Assembly (NCBI GenBank): GCA_014338405.1
Contig: JTDE01002089.1
Coordinates: forward strand, 14,993-78,992
Source: Paragonimus skrjabini miyazakii
Taxonomy: Eukaryota; Platyhelminthes; Trematoda; Plagiorchiida; Troglotrematidae
DNA: 64,000 nucleotides
Reading direction: 5' to 3'
Both the position numbers and the translations under genes were made by a program. Under the pieces are notes generated by a model that was not told the origin of the DNA, did not search any database, and saw only the letters and a program-made list of their open reading frames with translations. Positions 1 to 11,040 of this stretch are shown here, in pieces (the first letter of the stretch is position 1; every line of letters starts with the position of its first letter).

Positions 1-229
1 ATCCTAGTTTTTTTTTCAAAAGCGTCACCAACTGTCTCGCCAGTGTAAGTCTTCAGATTGCGGATGCAGCTATCACTTAAAACAAATACCACCCAGAGTC
101 TATAGTATACTTACCTTTGAAGGGACCAATGGCTTTAAAAAGAAACCAGTTGCTCATTAACAGTGACCTCACGATAAAGATTGCAGGACAAAGATAATCG
201 CTTCACATCTCCGATGATAATGAGCTCAT
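1..229. other. No recognised feature at the window start
   Basis: I see no convincing coding frame or repeat here. It may contain the decayed 3' end of the adjacent minus-strand Penelope-like fragment, but similarity fades below about position 230. Confidence 0.4.
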
Positions 230-830
230 CTTCCTCCGACCTACAGGTATTGTAACGTCGTTGTTGAACCGTTAGTGGACTTAGATACACCGATAGGTTC
301 TCACTAAGTGACTTTTTTTAGCCGTTATATCTAAATTGGTAGACACAATGTGAGTTGTCACCGACAGGCAGCTTCTTGGTTCGAGTTAATACAGAGTTCA
401 GCTGCGTTAAATGTTCGTTCAATCAAATTCAATAATCTTTGCGTTGTTTGATGCATACGGTAATCACCTCTAAAAGGCAATTCCATATAACAAAAATTTC
501 TCTCACAGTGACCACCTGTTCGTTTAGCAGTTTCGGTCTACTATGTCCTTCTATGAACCATTTTTGGATAACCATTAGATTGTAGTACGGATGTGACCAA
601 GTCTAATTTCCCCTGTGTACAGATTCGTCTTGCTCGTGTGAATGGTGTATTCATTAGTGTACGTTTGTGATGGATTAGGGTGAAACTACTAAAGTTCCTG
701 TGTTGATCGGACCACATGGATTTCTTATAGACAGCACTTTTAATAGAGTCATGTTTCCGGCGACTGATGAGTATATATATAAACGGCAAACAGTTATCAG
801 TCTCAAATTCACACGTTACCACGGGTCTTA
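230..830 (-). mobile_element. Penelope-like element remnant (RT thumb to GIY-YIG start)
   Basis: Read on the minus strand, this holds the C-terminal part of a Penelope-like RT followed by the start of the GIY-YIG endonuclease. Landmarks in order are KSAVYKKSMW and KRTLMNTPFTRARRICT (thumb), QSNGYPKMVH (the NGYP block typical of this position), YMELPFRGDY (the LPFRGD linker) and HCVYQFRYNG (start of GIY-YIG, about 327-355). Several stops and frame changes lie between the blocks, so it is a dead copy. The same thumb blocks occur in the minus-strand fragment at 55670-55945. The upstream end stops where an RTE-like 3' tail begins at 831. Family assignment rests on motif order; the exact ends are uncertain. 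Confidence 0.72.
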
Positions 831-1075
831 TCATCATCATAACCGCCATGAGCCTGACCAAATGTACTGTGGCTCGGGTCGCCGTTTACTTCAATAGTGA
901 CGTAGAATATCGTAGAAGAAAACGTTACTACGAAGGTTAAACATTATTAAATGAAGACTAAACGGAAGAATTAGAAATGATATGGATACGGGTACTCCAT
1001 TGACTGCGACACATTGCCATCTCGGATAGTGTCTCTAACCAACGGTTTGAGTAATCACGAGATACTTAACCATAT
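831..1075 (-). mobile_element. RTE-like retrotransposon 3' end with (TCA)n tail
   Basis: The stretch begins with tcatcatcataac and runs parallel to the 3' end of the RTE-like element at 10404-10650. Shared blocks include gccatg, cagtgacgtggaatat versus tagtgacgtagaatat, and ccattgactgcgacacac. The TCA repeat is the terminal tail when read on the minus strand; short tandem-repeat tails rather than poly(A) are usual for the RTE clade. This copy carries about 26 extra bases after gccatg. It abuts the Penelope-like fragment at 230-830 and looks like a 5'-truncated insertion into it. Confidence 0.6.
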
Positions 1076-1744
1076 GACAGTAGATTTTAACTGTTTCAGC
1101 AACACGCATCGTAAGAGCCATGTGTATGAAGTGGTATTCAGTACATGGTGCTAGTAAGATTCTTTAGCCTGATGGTTTACAGCTAACGGCAACAAACCGG
1201 ACATCAACTTAGGTAGTAACAATTTCTGGTAATCTTGAATAGGAATGTTTATCGGTTTCGATTCTTCCGTGCTCTGAAATCTCTTTTAACGCGACAAGAA
1301 GATGGAATGGCAATGTGCAACAGAGGAGGAAATTCTATGTCTTGTTCCCCATGGCTCTTAATCAACGCCATTTTGACCATACATGTGACAATTGAGGCTG
1401 GTTTATCTTAGGTTGTCTAATGTATCCAGTATTTGATCGACCTTCACCCTTTTGTACCAGCAACATAATCTACTGTCTGCCAGAATGTGATAGTTCAGTA
1501 ATAGTGTTATAATTCAATCGTTGGCTCCTTTGTTTTAAGTCACTCGCCCTGTGAGAGGGGACTCGCCCTTAGGAAGTAGTGTCACCCGCTTTGGGAAACG
1601 CTAGCGCAATGGGTCAAACCTAATTTCCAACTCCTGTGTTGTGTAGTCAGTGACGGTATATATATCTTTGTGGGACGCTGGCCTTTGATATTCAGCTCAT
1701 TGTGTTCGATCGAATGCTCAACATAATGCTATTAGGATACACTG
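1076..1744. other. No recognised gene
   Basis: No long open frame or clear repeat. The first 80 bases may continue the decayed RTE-like tail. The rest is unassigned spacer. Confidence 0.4.
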
Positions 1745-2560
1745 GAGGGATGTTTTTCAAAAGCTAACTGTCAGAACTTGTTGACTGTCTCTACACCTAT
1801 ATCGAGAACAATCAAGTTGACATTGGAATTACAGGGGAACTGTTTTGCACTTACAATGTTCAATTTCATGGAGAATTATACAGGTAGAAAGGATGGAGTG
1901 GGAATGGGTTTACCTCTAGGTCGGTTACTTGCAAGTATGCTGCTGGCCAAACTAGTGACCACTAAACCTAACCAAACCGTAACTAAATGTAAGCGCTATA
2001 TGGATGACGTTTTTCGTTTTTTCCAAACGATAATGATCCCCTGGTCATATTAGATGAGTCTAACAAAGCACACCGGAATCTAAAGTTCATCATTGAGTTC
2101 GACCATCATGACAGGCTTTCATTACTAGACTTCACATTGCTTCATCGACCTGATGGAACAACTCAAAGGTTAATCCATAGAAAAAGACGGGCTGATTAAT
2201 ACACACAGTTTCACCCCGCTAAAGTACGACAGATATTTGATGTCTTGTCTGGTGAACAGAGTGCATGAGATCTGCACACCGGATACTCCCCAGAATGCGG
2301 TAAACTACATTCGATAAACTCTAACTGAAAATGGTTGTTCCGAGAGACTCAGATAAAAATTTGCATTCCGATACGAACCGTGCACTCGTTTAGACAGCGG
2401 AGAAGAAGCCTATTTTTGCCTCTCGTACAGGGGTGAGGTTTGCAGTGAAATAAATGGCCGTAGACCTTCTAACGCGATCGAGAGAGCCTACCTGGTAACA
2501 AAGCTTATCTTGTCGTTCGACATCTGCCTGGTACTGGTGTCATGTCTTAAGAATAGTTTG
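1745..2560 (+). mobile_element. Penelope-like element RT remnant with YMDD box
   Basis: The longest open part (1778-2053, 91 codons) contains DGVGMGLPLGRLLASMLLAK, matching the Penelope RT block DGVAMGSPLGPLLA, and then KCKRYMDDVF, the catalytic box with both aspartates kept. Downstream the same frame continues as LKFIIEF and LSLLDFTLLHRPDGTTQR, the FLDV-type block after the active site, and later SYRGEVCSEINGRR, a decayed version of the FRGD linker. Stops interrupt the frame from about 2200. The N-terminal RT part and a clear GIY-YIG domain are absent. This is a decayed copy. Confidence 0.7.
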
Positions 2561-3380
2561 CTGAAGTTCTCTTCGTCTTTCGGTTTCTACCCTATCACCT
2601 CCCGTTGCCAAACCGGTTGCGTTGAAAAAACCACAAGGCGGGGAGTATTCGTTAGCACCTCCCGAAGTGGTTTCAAAACGGCTTGAGAAAGCTAATTTCC
2701 AGTACAATCGGCTCCAACTTAGTTGAAGTTGGCCATCAAATAAATCTGGTTGAAGCTTTCTGAGTCACCTACACGGTTCGTCAAGCTCACTGCAGAGCTG
2801 TCAGGTTGCGAATTTTGAACAACGGCTAGAGTATTGCTATTAGACTGTACAACCCCTGTCAGTGTGCCGAGAAACAGTTCATTCAAACTCTACATCTCCT
2901 TTGGCCAAATATTCCACAGCCACTTGAAACTTAAGGAAGGGTGAAATACTGGACACCGCTGAATGCATATTTTACGACGGGCGCGAGTGACAGTGTTACA
3001 CATTCACCAACACTCCCACCCTCCTCCAGTAGAATGTGATCCGCCCCACGTCTATGATTTTATTGACCCATTTGACTTTCTCTAATTGTTCATATAAAAA
3101 ACGCATGAACTCTATGTAATTGTAAAAGCCTGATGCGAATTACCGAAAACAGCTGCTCGCATAATTGATTTCTTATGAATTCTATAGGAATCTGAAGACA
3201 AAACTGTTCGTGAAAACTGATGATCTCTGAATAAGTCTTAACAACCGGTTGAACAGGATAGTTTTCCCGTACAATTAAAACTTCTTGATCCGTTTTTTAA
3301 TGGGTCCGATTGAAATTACACCTTGTCTATCAGATTTAATTCGCTTACCTAAGTTTCACTACTTAGACCGATCTGTTTGA
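2561..3380. other. No recognised gene
   Basis: A very weak trace of a GIY-YIG-like stretch (cysteine-rich, TTRR) lies near 2590-2660 and could be the end of the preceding Penelope-like copy. Nothing else is assignable. Confidence 0.3.
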
Positions 3381-3662
3381 ACTAATGAAACATCTTTTAT
3401 TGTTGACATCCTCGATGGTGATGCGTCTCAACTAATTTGGAACAGTTTCCCCCTATCTCACTGGTGGTCACTGAGACCAGCTGCTTGTAAAACATTCTCT
3501 GACTCTCTGTTGTGTTCATTATGTTCACATGCTAGTTTTCTGACTGGTCTTTCAGAGGAAGAAAATACGAAAACTATTATAAGCGATTCAAGTATATCCT
3601 CACAACTTCATGCTCTAGCGTATACTTGTCTGGATTATCATTCTAGCACGGTATTGATTTAA
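3381..3662 (+). other. Unidentified open stretch, possible decayed exon
   Basis: An open frame of about 93 codons without an ATG start runs from just after a stop (3378-3380) to a TAA. It includes VDILDGDASQLIWNSFPLSH and SDSLLCSLCSHASFLTGL. The frame continues past the stop with long open parts (GYIEIADHYYNDDHRDEQF) before TGA near 3744 and TAA near 3820. A pyrimidine-rich AG occurs at 3365-3366. I do not recognise the family. It could be a decayed coding exon or chance. Confidence 0.25.
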
Positions 3663-3921
3663 CATGGCTATATTGAAATAGCTGATCACTACTATAATGA
3701 CGATCACCGAGATGAACAGTTTGTATTAAGTTATTTGATCCTATGATCTCCATATGACATATTTATTACCAAAACAATACGGTCACTGATTGCGATCCAA
3801 TTGTGCACTCGTTTTTAACCAGACTTCATAAAATAGACAACATGCATGTATGTTGTATACAACGTACGGTGTTCACGTCATAGCTAAAAATATATTGTAC
3901 TGCTGTTCGGCAGTCTTTGGG

Positions 3922-4221
3922 TTAATGTTCACCATGCACTTGTTCTATATGCCAGTTGTGAAAATATAGTTTACCTACACATTCCACATACCAACAGTGG
4001 TTCGGTGTGCGCGTCCGCATTGACGCCAGCACACCAAGCAAGAGATGGCATTTAGTCAGTATAGATTTCTTGCCAGTGTGTCCACACGATGGGAATTTCA
4101 CCCAAATAGGCTTTAACAGCATGCGGCATATATCCTCCCAAACGACCAAGTAAAGCTGATCAAACGAGTTAAACTTGTCATTATGTAGCCTAAATATTGA
4201 GCGAATTTTTGGATTCTTCAT
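3922..4221 (-). other. Unidentified open stretch, candidate exon
   Basis: A 99-codon minus-strand frame with ordinary coding-like composition. It includes FRLHNDKFNSFDQLYLVVWE and SILTKCHLLLGVLASM. A donor-like GTAAAC follows the codons for CWYVECV, so the true exon could end near 3985 rather than at the stop. No strong acceptor is visible at the upstream end. It lies on the same strand as two similar stretches at 5758-6033 and 6896-7081, which raises the possibility of one split gene. I recognise no domain. Confidence 0.25.
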
Positions 4222-4717
4222 TACTTGATCGAAATCGGTCGTTTTTAATGTTTACATATAAGGATTCTGTGGGATCTCAGAATGAATTTGTAACACTTTG
4301 TCGATAGCATCAAGTCTAACTGATCTATGATGGTCGAATGAATGGTTAATGCTAAATACTTTCAGTGAAACTAGCACATCAGCCCGTCCGCTTATCAAGG
4401 GTTGGAAAGGACAGTAATGTCAATGACCTAGTACAGTACTAACTAGGATAATGTGAAACAAGGTGAAGATAGCAAACTTCAACTGTGATTCCTGTCGAAA
4501 ACCTAAACTGTGCAGAATAAATGGTCTGAATAATGCATGTTGTCAAGTGAACACCGAACAACGTAACCAACGCAGTCTGAAATAACTCAAAAATCGGACC
4601 GAAAACAGGGTCAATATGTTGAAAGGATGACATATTAATGACGCTTTGGCCGTTACACCAATAACAAACAAAGTTGATGTGTTACTAATGAGTAGTTTGG
4701 CAGACGTATGATTTTAG

Positions 4718-4800
4718 ATGAGACCCAACTGTGAAAAGTCACGGCTTCGGCGGAATTCGAACCGGCAAGCTGGTAGAGCGCTTGCCGCGTTGAGACAGGC
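4718..4800 (-). mobile_element. tRNA-like SINE fragment, family 2
   Basis: The block from gatgagaccc through cggcttcggcggaattcgaa resembles the stretch at 44820 (gatgagacctaattgtg, ggcttcggttggattcgaa). On the minus strand it carries a B-box-like GGTTCGAATTCC, one insertion away from the RNA polymerase III consensus GGTTCGANTCC. No clover-leaf can be folded around it, so a tRNA-derived repeat is more likely than a tRNA gene. Confidence 0.45.
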
Positions 4801-4985
4801 GAATGTCAGGCTACCTTCATGAACAGAATGGAGTACCAAAAATGAGGTAAAAATTAAAAGATAACATCCGAGTTTATGCAATTATACTGCGTTATGGATA
4901 ACGTCTAATCTAAAGTTGATGACATATCACATCGGAACGATGAACAGTGTTGCAGATAAGTTACCATCAAAATCACGTTGATTAG

Positions 4986-5757
4986 TTAATGTGGGAGTGA
5001 ACATGACCTAGGATCTCGGGTAACGGTTTGCCGGTCAGCCTGTAGACTGTAAACTGATGGCCAAAAGTTCTCGTAAACGGAATTTGTGTACCGTTTGATT
5101 CTAAAGTCAGGCTCACAATTTGTAACACAATTACACGTTATTACGTGGACAACAATACAGGTCTGTATTCCGTATCTAAGATAGAGCATTTCATTGGAAG
5201 AGCTACAGTGCTCACGATAAACCAGGAAATCTGCTAAGCTTAAGTCAATTATTGAGTAACTAGTTAAACCAAAGCGTTTGCTTGAACCTAACCCATGAAA
5301 CCGTTTACTCACTTGGTTACCAAATGACAGATCTCTGACTAATCAGGAATGAGCAGTTGGGAAGTTTATTTGCATAAAATTGAGTCCCGAGTAGGCTAAC
5401 TAAAGGATAATCAAAACTTCTCAGTTCAGGCTGAAACGTACCGTCAGACGTGACCATGGTTGTCTCGATATGTACTGTTCTAACTCTTTCTCACAGGACA
5501 ACAGACAGATCCGCTGATTTTTCTGGACTTTCCGTCGGTTAGTTTGCTTGTCAGTTACACAATTTTATTTCCTAATGCTTCCTTCCAAAACGAACATCCA
5601 ATTCGGTCACTGTTCATGGTGTGGTCACTACGACAATGGACCATCACCACGGTCCAAATATGTGCAGCTATGGTACCACTCATTCACAATGGTAGAGTTA
5701 AAACAAACTTCAAACCATTGCACTGCCTTTGGTTAGCATATTCTTAACGCATATTCA
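4986..5757. other. Open frames without recognised product
   Basis: Short frames are present on both strands (minus 4986-5312, plus 5548-5736). None shows a recognisable motif or splice context. Confidence 0.25.
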
Positions 5758-6033
5758 TCATTCACCATTCATTAATGTTGCATACCAGTCGTCTTTGAGT
5801 GCACCAGCAAATCTTACTTTAAAACGATGGACTTTGATGGCTGTGTGATTATTCTCTTCAGTAAAAATGACCTCAGCTCGTTCGCCAAATGAAGTACTTC
5901 TGAAATGGAAATGCATTTTTGAAACTTTGGCCTCAATTTCTTGACGTTCAATGCCGTCTTCCACACAAGAGATACTTAATTGGTGAGAAAACGGTAACTG
6001 GGCAGAGCTGTCAAACAAATGAGACACCGACAT
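5758..6033 (-). other. Unidentified open stretch, candidate exon
   Basis: A 91-codon minus-strand frame whose amino-acid make-up looks like ordinary protein. It contains LSISCVEDGIERQEIEAKVS, FRSTSFGERAEVIFTEENN and KVRFAGALKDDWYATLMN. A donor-like GTGAAT overlaps the last codons, so the coding part could splice out at about 5766 instead of ending at TGA. A CAG precedes the ATG on the minus strand but the pyrimidine tract is poor. Neighbouring same-strand candidates lie at 6896-7081 and 3922-4221. No family is recognised; this may be an exon of an unidentified fluke gene. Confidence 0.3.
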
Positions 6034-6895
6034 TCTGACGGAATCACTTCATTCCGAATGCCAGTTTTTTGTTCAGCGTTCACCATCTGAGTTATACTGG
6101 TACTGATGTAGTTAACAGATCCTTCGTTGGCTGACCATTTCTACCCACGTGGACAGGTGACATTCTTTCACATGATCAACCAAGGTCGGCTAGTTCAGTC
6201 TGGTGCAACAGGACCGCAAAAAATAGATAATGCCGTGGTTCATTTGGAACTAGTTTGAATAGGCTGTTAGTCATAAAGTCCGCTTTACATATTTGGGTGA
6301 TTTTCGGATAGTTATAATCTCAGGTGGGCGACCGAGTTCAGAAAGGACAGAATTATGTTTGGTTCTCACGTCGTCAGGTTAACTGAAGTAAGATTATGAC
6401 AGCACAACTTTTGTGTTACGTTACATGGATGTGACGCAAATTGAGCTGAGTCCAGCGCTGAACGAAACGCGAACTGCCATAAGTTCCTCAATGTTATGAG
6501 CCTACCTTTACGGTGACTATCATCCTCCTCGTTTGCTTGTGTTATTGAACAACACGAATTGGCACTGTGAGCCGCATTGTTTCTAGACGTTCACTTCGGA
6601 AGTCTGTAAAGTCGGCTGAACATAGTACCAACAGTAAAACTAGAGAGCGCTGCAACTAATCTAATCGGAAGGTAGTCCTTCAACCATCGTTAGACATGTC
6701 AAACAAGGTCAGGTCCACTGGCACATCGTCCATCTGGAACCGAATATTCTTGGTACATAACGAAACAAAATCTGTATGGTAATCAGTTAGAACACAAAGT
6801 AATGGACTCTCATGAGAAATAAAAGTGTGTAGAAGCTCGAGTCTCATTCTCAGGTGCAAACGTGACTAATTAATCAACATAAAAATGCGCGTATT

Positions 6896-7081
6896 TTAGT
6901 GCAACTCACAGACGTGTTCTACAGAGTTTTGGTCAATTCGCAAGAACGTTTTACTCGATAAAAACTGAGGCATACACGATTTGAGTTGTGAATTTTCACG
7001 AGCCATCCATGCCGAATTTTGTGTGTGGATGAAATAGCCTTCAACGGGACACAACTCCTGAATAATATTGGCTAGCCCCAC
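6896..7081 (-). other. Unidentified open stretch with acceptor and donor
   Basis: On the minus strand the sequence gctgcag precedes GTGTGGGGC, and the open frame VGLANIIQELCPVEGYFIHT...SVEHVC is followed by a consensus-like donor GTGAGT near 6914. A splice-bounded exon of about 168 bases is therefore possible. The polypyrimidine tract is weak. I recognise no domain. With the candidates at 5758-6033 and 3922-4221 it could form part of one minus-strand gene, which is inference only. Confidence 0.3.
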
Positions 7082-7089
7082 ACCTGCAG

Positions 7090-8954
7090 CGTGGGCGTCC
7101 TTGATGTTTGTATTTCCCTATATTAAGGCTCATTAATGTGTTCGTTTAGGAGAAGGATTTGAGACTTTCTTGAAGCTTACTTTTTTAATCCAAATTATCG
7201 TCAAGCTTGTGATTCTATCTGAGTCTACAATCGTCGGCAAGCAAGCCATTCAGTCTCATTTACACTTAATCAGCAACCGATTTTGCCAATCTTTTCATAT
7301 TCACCGCAAACTGACCTAGCCAGGATAAATCCCATATGACATCTGCTCCTTTGTTAATACGATTTTGATTACAACACTGCTAAAGAAGGTCATCCGAGAT
7401 GGTTGAAACGTTGAATATTGTTACTTGCTCGTTACCTTGTGCTCTCAGTTCATTTATTAAAAACATGTTCAACAGGATGCTCAGGCTGTTTGACATCATT
7501 CGTAATAAATTTGCTGCGAACATTTTACAAGGAAGCTGTTAATTTTTGATACAAAGTACGCTTTATTTATGCTGACTCTGCCAAAGCTCTCGTGTGGTTT
7601 GAGAGGAAAACAGCGTCCAGCCTCCGTTCCAGTTGTTTAATTGTCTAACGATATTGACGTTTGGGGAGGGGGTTACGAAACGATGTCAGACATCCATCAG
7701 TTTAGTTTGAAACCAATCCGCATTTTCTGGGGAAGTTGGGCATAACTCTGTTAACTGATGATACAGATTTTTGAACTGAACTCAAGTTTGCAACCGGCCA
7801 GATTTCTTTGAAGTTTTGAACGTCAACCCATATGATAATACTTCCAGCTATGTACGCGTTAACTACGTTGTTCAAAAAGTGTAGAAATTTTTTAATGCTT
7901 GAACAGAAAGAACAAATCTGTCTGGGGCGCCGGATAGTTGGGTCTGAAGACTGATTTCTGTTCTGACTTTGATTGCCTCAAGCGTCGTTCGGGAACAACT
8001 CTCAACATCGACGCTCCTCGTAATAACTACTGCATCTTGAATACCAAAAGTGACTCATTTGATGGAATATTGCTCAACCTTCCACTGAACTGTTGTCACA
8101 ACGTCCAAACGGTTTTCTTTTAGTGTAAAGTGTATTTTTGTGGATAAAACATTTCATCGGATTTTTCGCCGGAACAAATAACAAGGAGGGACGTCATCAC
8201 AGGCCTATAGACTTCTTTGGAGGAGGAAGGACACTTGATTTATCTAGCGTTAGAAATATTCCTAATTTGATTAAGTAGAAGGTAGTGTTTAAATTGTTTG
8301 AAAATCCTCTACAGTTAGCCTTTGCAAAAGTGTCAATTTTCAATAGTCATGGAACTCACCTTGTCTACATACTTTCTTGCTAAAAAATACCTTGACTTTC
8401 ATCTCACGACGCTCTATAGCCTTGTCTGCAAATCACCCTGAGCAGATATTTTGTAAAAATAACATGCGGATAGGCGACGATTTGTTGGAAGTTGTGTCTT
8501 GAATATATATTTTCACGGTTCTATCAATCAAGCAATTAATAAGACTCCATTTTTGTGTCCATAGTGCAAGGTTGTTGTAGAGGGTATAATGGCCATTCAG
8601 GGTTGCGTTTTTCTAAATCTTACGTTGAACAAATCCAGTAGCACGACATTAAATGAACCCATCTAGAAAACAAGTCAAACGTTGAGTTAAGATCCTAATG
8701 TGTGCTGCGTTAATCTGGATTGAATTAAAAATGACTGGGTTGTTCCTTGGATTGAAGTGTCTGCCACGATGTCTGTGATTAGAGGATAAAATGCCTGTTT
8801 CAGTAGTCTCTGTCCGTATATACCTATTTACTCGTTCTGGTGGAGCTAACAGCACGGTCACAAGACCAGACGCCTACCCTAACATATGTACGGGCATCAC
8901 CCAACTTAGACTAACGGTGGAATCGTTGGAAAAAGTACAAACATAATTGTCTCA
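7090..8954. other. No recognised gene
   Basis: Short frames (plus 7938-8123, minus 8649-8861) show no recognisable motif. No repeat was recognised. Confidence 0.35.
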
Positions 8955-9064
8955 CATATCGATTCGAGTCATACCGTTAAACTGATCTCCTCTTGTCCGA
9001 TTTACCGAATCAAACACACTCAGTCGAAAATTATGGAATCTCGAATTATGGACACAACTGAGAC
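8955..9064 (+). mobile_element. Penelope-like C-terminal fragment, plus strand
   Basis: It parallels the Penelope-like copy at 21066-21180: gattcgagtcatacc, tggaatctcgaattatgg and gacacaactgagac match there with few changes. It corresponds to the stretch after the GIY-YIG domain. It stops abruptly at about 9064, where a minus-strand fragment of the same part of the element begins. Confidence 0.6.
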
Positions 9065-9290
9065 GGGCGAATTGCAATGGCTTCTGTAATTGACAGTATA
9101 CAACCTTTTACCTGTTTCAACTGTATCCCATATTTTTTCTTATGACTAAACCGGGCGTATTCACAGTATTGAAACAAACCAAAGATTCCACCGTACTGAA
9201 AGAGTTCATTTAGTATACTGAATTTAGTACGCAACTGACGGAGTTGAACGTAGCCATCGAGTAGATCGTTCAGACTTCCCAAAACAGTAA
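9065..9290 (-). mobile_element. Penelope-like C-terminal fragment, minus strand
   Basis: The minus-strand frame contains YGIQLKQVKGCILSITEAIA followed by IRPSQLC. This matches CGIQSKQVKGRILSIVEAIT in the Penelope-like copy at 15219-15290. It is the segment between the GIY-YIG domain and the C-terminus. It meets the plus-strand fragment 8955-9064 tail to tail at nearly the same element position, and the plus-strand copy beginning at 9340 follows directly. Confidence 0.65.
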
Positions 9291-9339
9291 TGGACTATCC
9301 TTAGATGAAATCGCATTAACATCACGAGAATTTCACTAC

Positions 9340-10403
9340 AGCGTCTGTCTCTAAACGAAAAGGACACATGACTGAACAGAGTATATGACCTGGACCACAA
9401 ACGGACGGTCGCTGAAGAGATACTGAAAGAGTTAAGTGCATTCGAAAATTACGTCCATCAGATTATGCTCGAAAGACGAGCAAAGAAGACATTAAGACTG
9501 CGAAACCAACTCAACCCAGTCAAACCTAAGGTCGAATTTCCGAGAAATCCTGAGCGGTACGTGCATATTTTCTCTTCTTTGCTCTTAGATAACGTTGCCC
9601 TTGAAGTATTATGGCTAGGACCGATGTTCTATCGTCCTACGTATGGATTTAAGCAGTTGGACTTAGAAACTCAATTTGAAAACCCTTATCATTAATTGAG
9701 TGACCTCCAGTCATCATCAGCTGTTAATGCTAAGATGCTCAAAGCAACCCTAGTTCAGTCTTATTATCAGTATCTGACCCGAGAATCATTGGCTAGAAAC
9801 CTACTGACGAGGATGCACTTAGCTTCACTGAAGTCTGTAAGACAGAAAGGGAATACATTCATCTCCAGACCTGACAAATGCGTTGGAATCGTCAACTTAG
9901 ATATAGCCAATTACTGAAACAAAATGAACGCATTGTTGGGAAAGGAAACCAAATTCGCTAGCGCACAAAACGAGAAGGACAAAAAGATAGTTATTGGGAA
10001 GTCACTAACAAAACACTTAGCTGTACGAAACAGAAGGACCTGATAGATTCTGCAAGTTTTGAAATAATTAGACCAGTAGGTACTGTAATTCCTAGGCTCT
10101 ACGGGTTACCCAAGATACATAAAGGTGGTGTTTTTCCCTTTACCATCGATTTTAGATATGTGCAGTTCACCGTTTCACGCAGCGGAAAAACGAAAAAACT
10201 AGCCACTCACAGCTTGAGAGATTCTTTCGAATCTTTTAAAACACTAAAGCAGCCGAACGTATTAGGCAAGCGTCTATTCTCGCTTGACATCACATCTCTC
10301 TTCATGAATATTTTACTCAATAAAGCGATTGAGTTTCTCGGACAGTATACTGGAAGTAATAATATCAACGTGGAAATACCAGTAGAAAAACTCAAGCAGT
10401 TAC
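9340..10403 (+). mobile_element. Penelope-like element, 5' half of ORF, split by RTE-like insertion
   Basis: This is the N-terminal half of a Penelope-like polyprotein: a charged N-terminal region from about 9390 (YDLDHKRTVAEEI), a conserved block SRPDKCVGIVNLDIANY near 9870, the RT-entry block GTVIPRLYGLPKIHKGG at about 10081-10130, and motif A as LFSLDITSLFMNILLNKAIE near 10270 with its aspartate intact. In-frame stops (for example TGA at 9915) show it is dead. The frame breaks off after IPVEKLKQL at 10403 and resumes at 14242 with LLYRCTYNVQF, exactly the next expected block. The break is an RTE-like insertion. Confidence 0.82.
10398..10403 (+). repeat. Probable target-site duplication, left copy (agttac)
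   Basis: The hexamer agttac ends the left Penelope-like half. The same hexamer starts the right half at 14242-14247. Removing one copy with the intervening sequence restores a continuous Penelope RT block, which supports a target-site duplication made by the RTE-like insertion. Confidence 0.55.
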
Positions 10404-10920
10404 CATATCCTCATCATCATAACAGCCATGGGCCGCCGCTCACCTCAACAGTGACGTGGAATATCCTGGAGAGAAATGCTACTAAGAAGTTTGAAAATTG
10501 AGAAATGACTAACCGGAAGAACTAGAAATGGTGTGGATGAAGGTACGCCATTGACTGCGACACACCGCCATATCAGCTGTTTGAGTGATCACGAGGATCT
10601 CATCCAGGCGAGCGACACCTACCCACTCTGCTCAGTGGAACAGTAATAGCCTACATATTTCGTGACCACGTTGTTGCTAGACCACCACGTGGTTTCACCC
10701 AATTGTTGGTGGTTTCAGCATATAATGCCCAGTGCAGTAAACGCTCAGCCGGCATACGAAGTACGTGACTTAACCATCGCAAGCTATGCACCGTGATTAA
10801 TTGACCAATTGATCGCGCATCCCCATCGTTCCGGAATACGCACCGGAGAACTACCATATTGCTCACGCCATCAGTCCACTTAATGTGGGCTAATTGGCGG
10901 AGACAACGATGGCCAAACAC
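10404..10920 (-). pseudogene. RTE-like C-terminal region and 3' tail
   Basis: The minus-strand frame from 10920 reads CLRQLAHIKWTDGVSN and then HSLRWLSHVLRMPAERLLHW, the usual post-RT region of RTE-type elements. After the coding remains come about 230 bases of 3' untranslated sequence that resemble 831-1075, and then the terminal tgatgatga-type tail (10411-10420). Frameshifts separate it from the RT. Confidence 0.7.
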
Positions 10921-11040
10921 CGCAATCTTATTGATATCTTCCTTGCGAACAGGCCATGTTTCCGAACCATAGAGTAAAACAGAACGTACAAAATCATTAT
11001 CTACCCTTCCTTACAGCGACAATCCACCGTCTTTCCGACG

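Noticed and set aside
764..790. CTGATGAG resembling a hammerhead ribozyme core
   Set aside because: No GAAA partner or closing stems; the following bases are a simple TA run.
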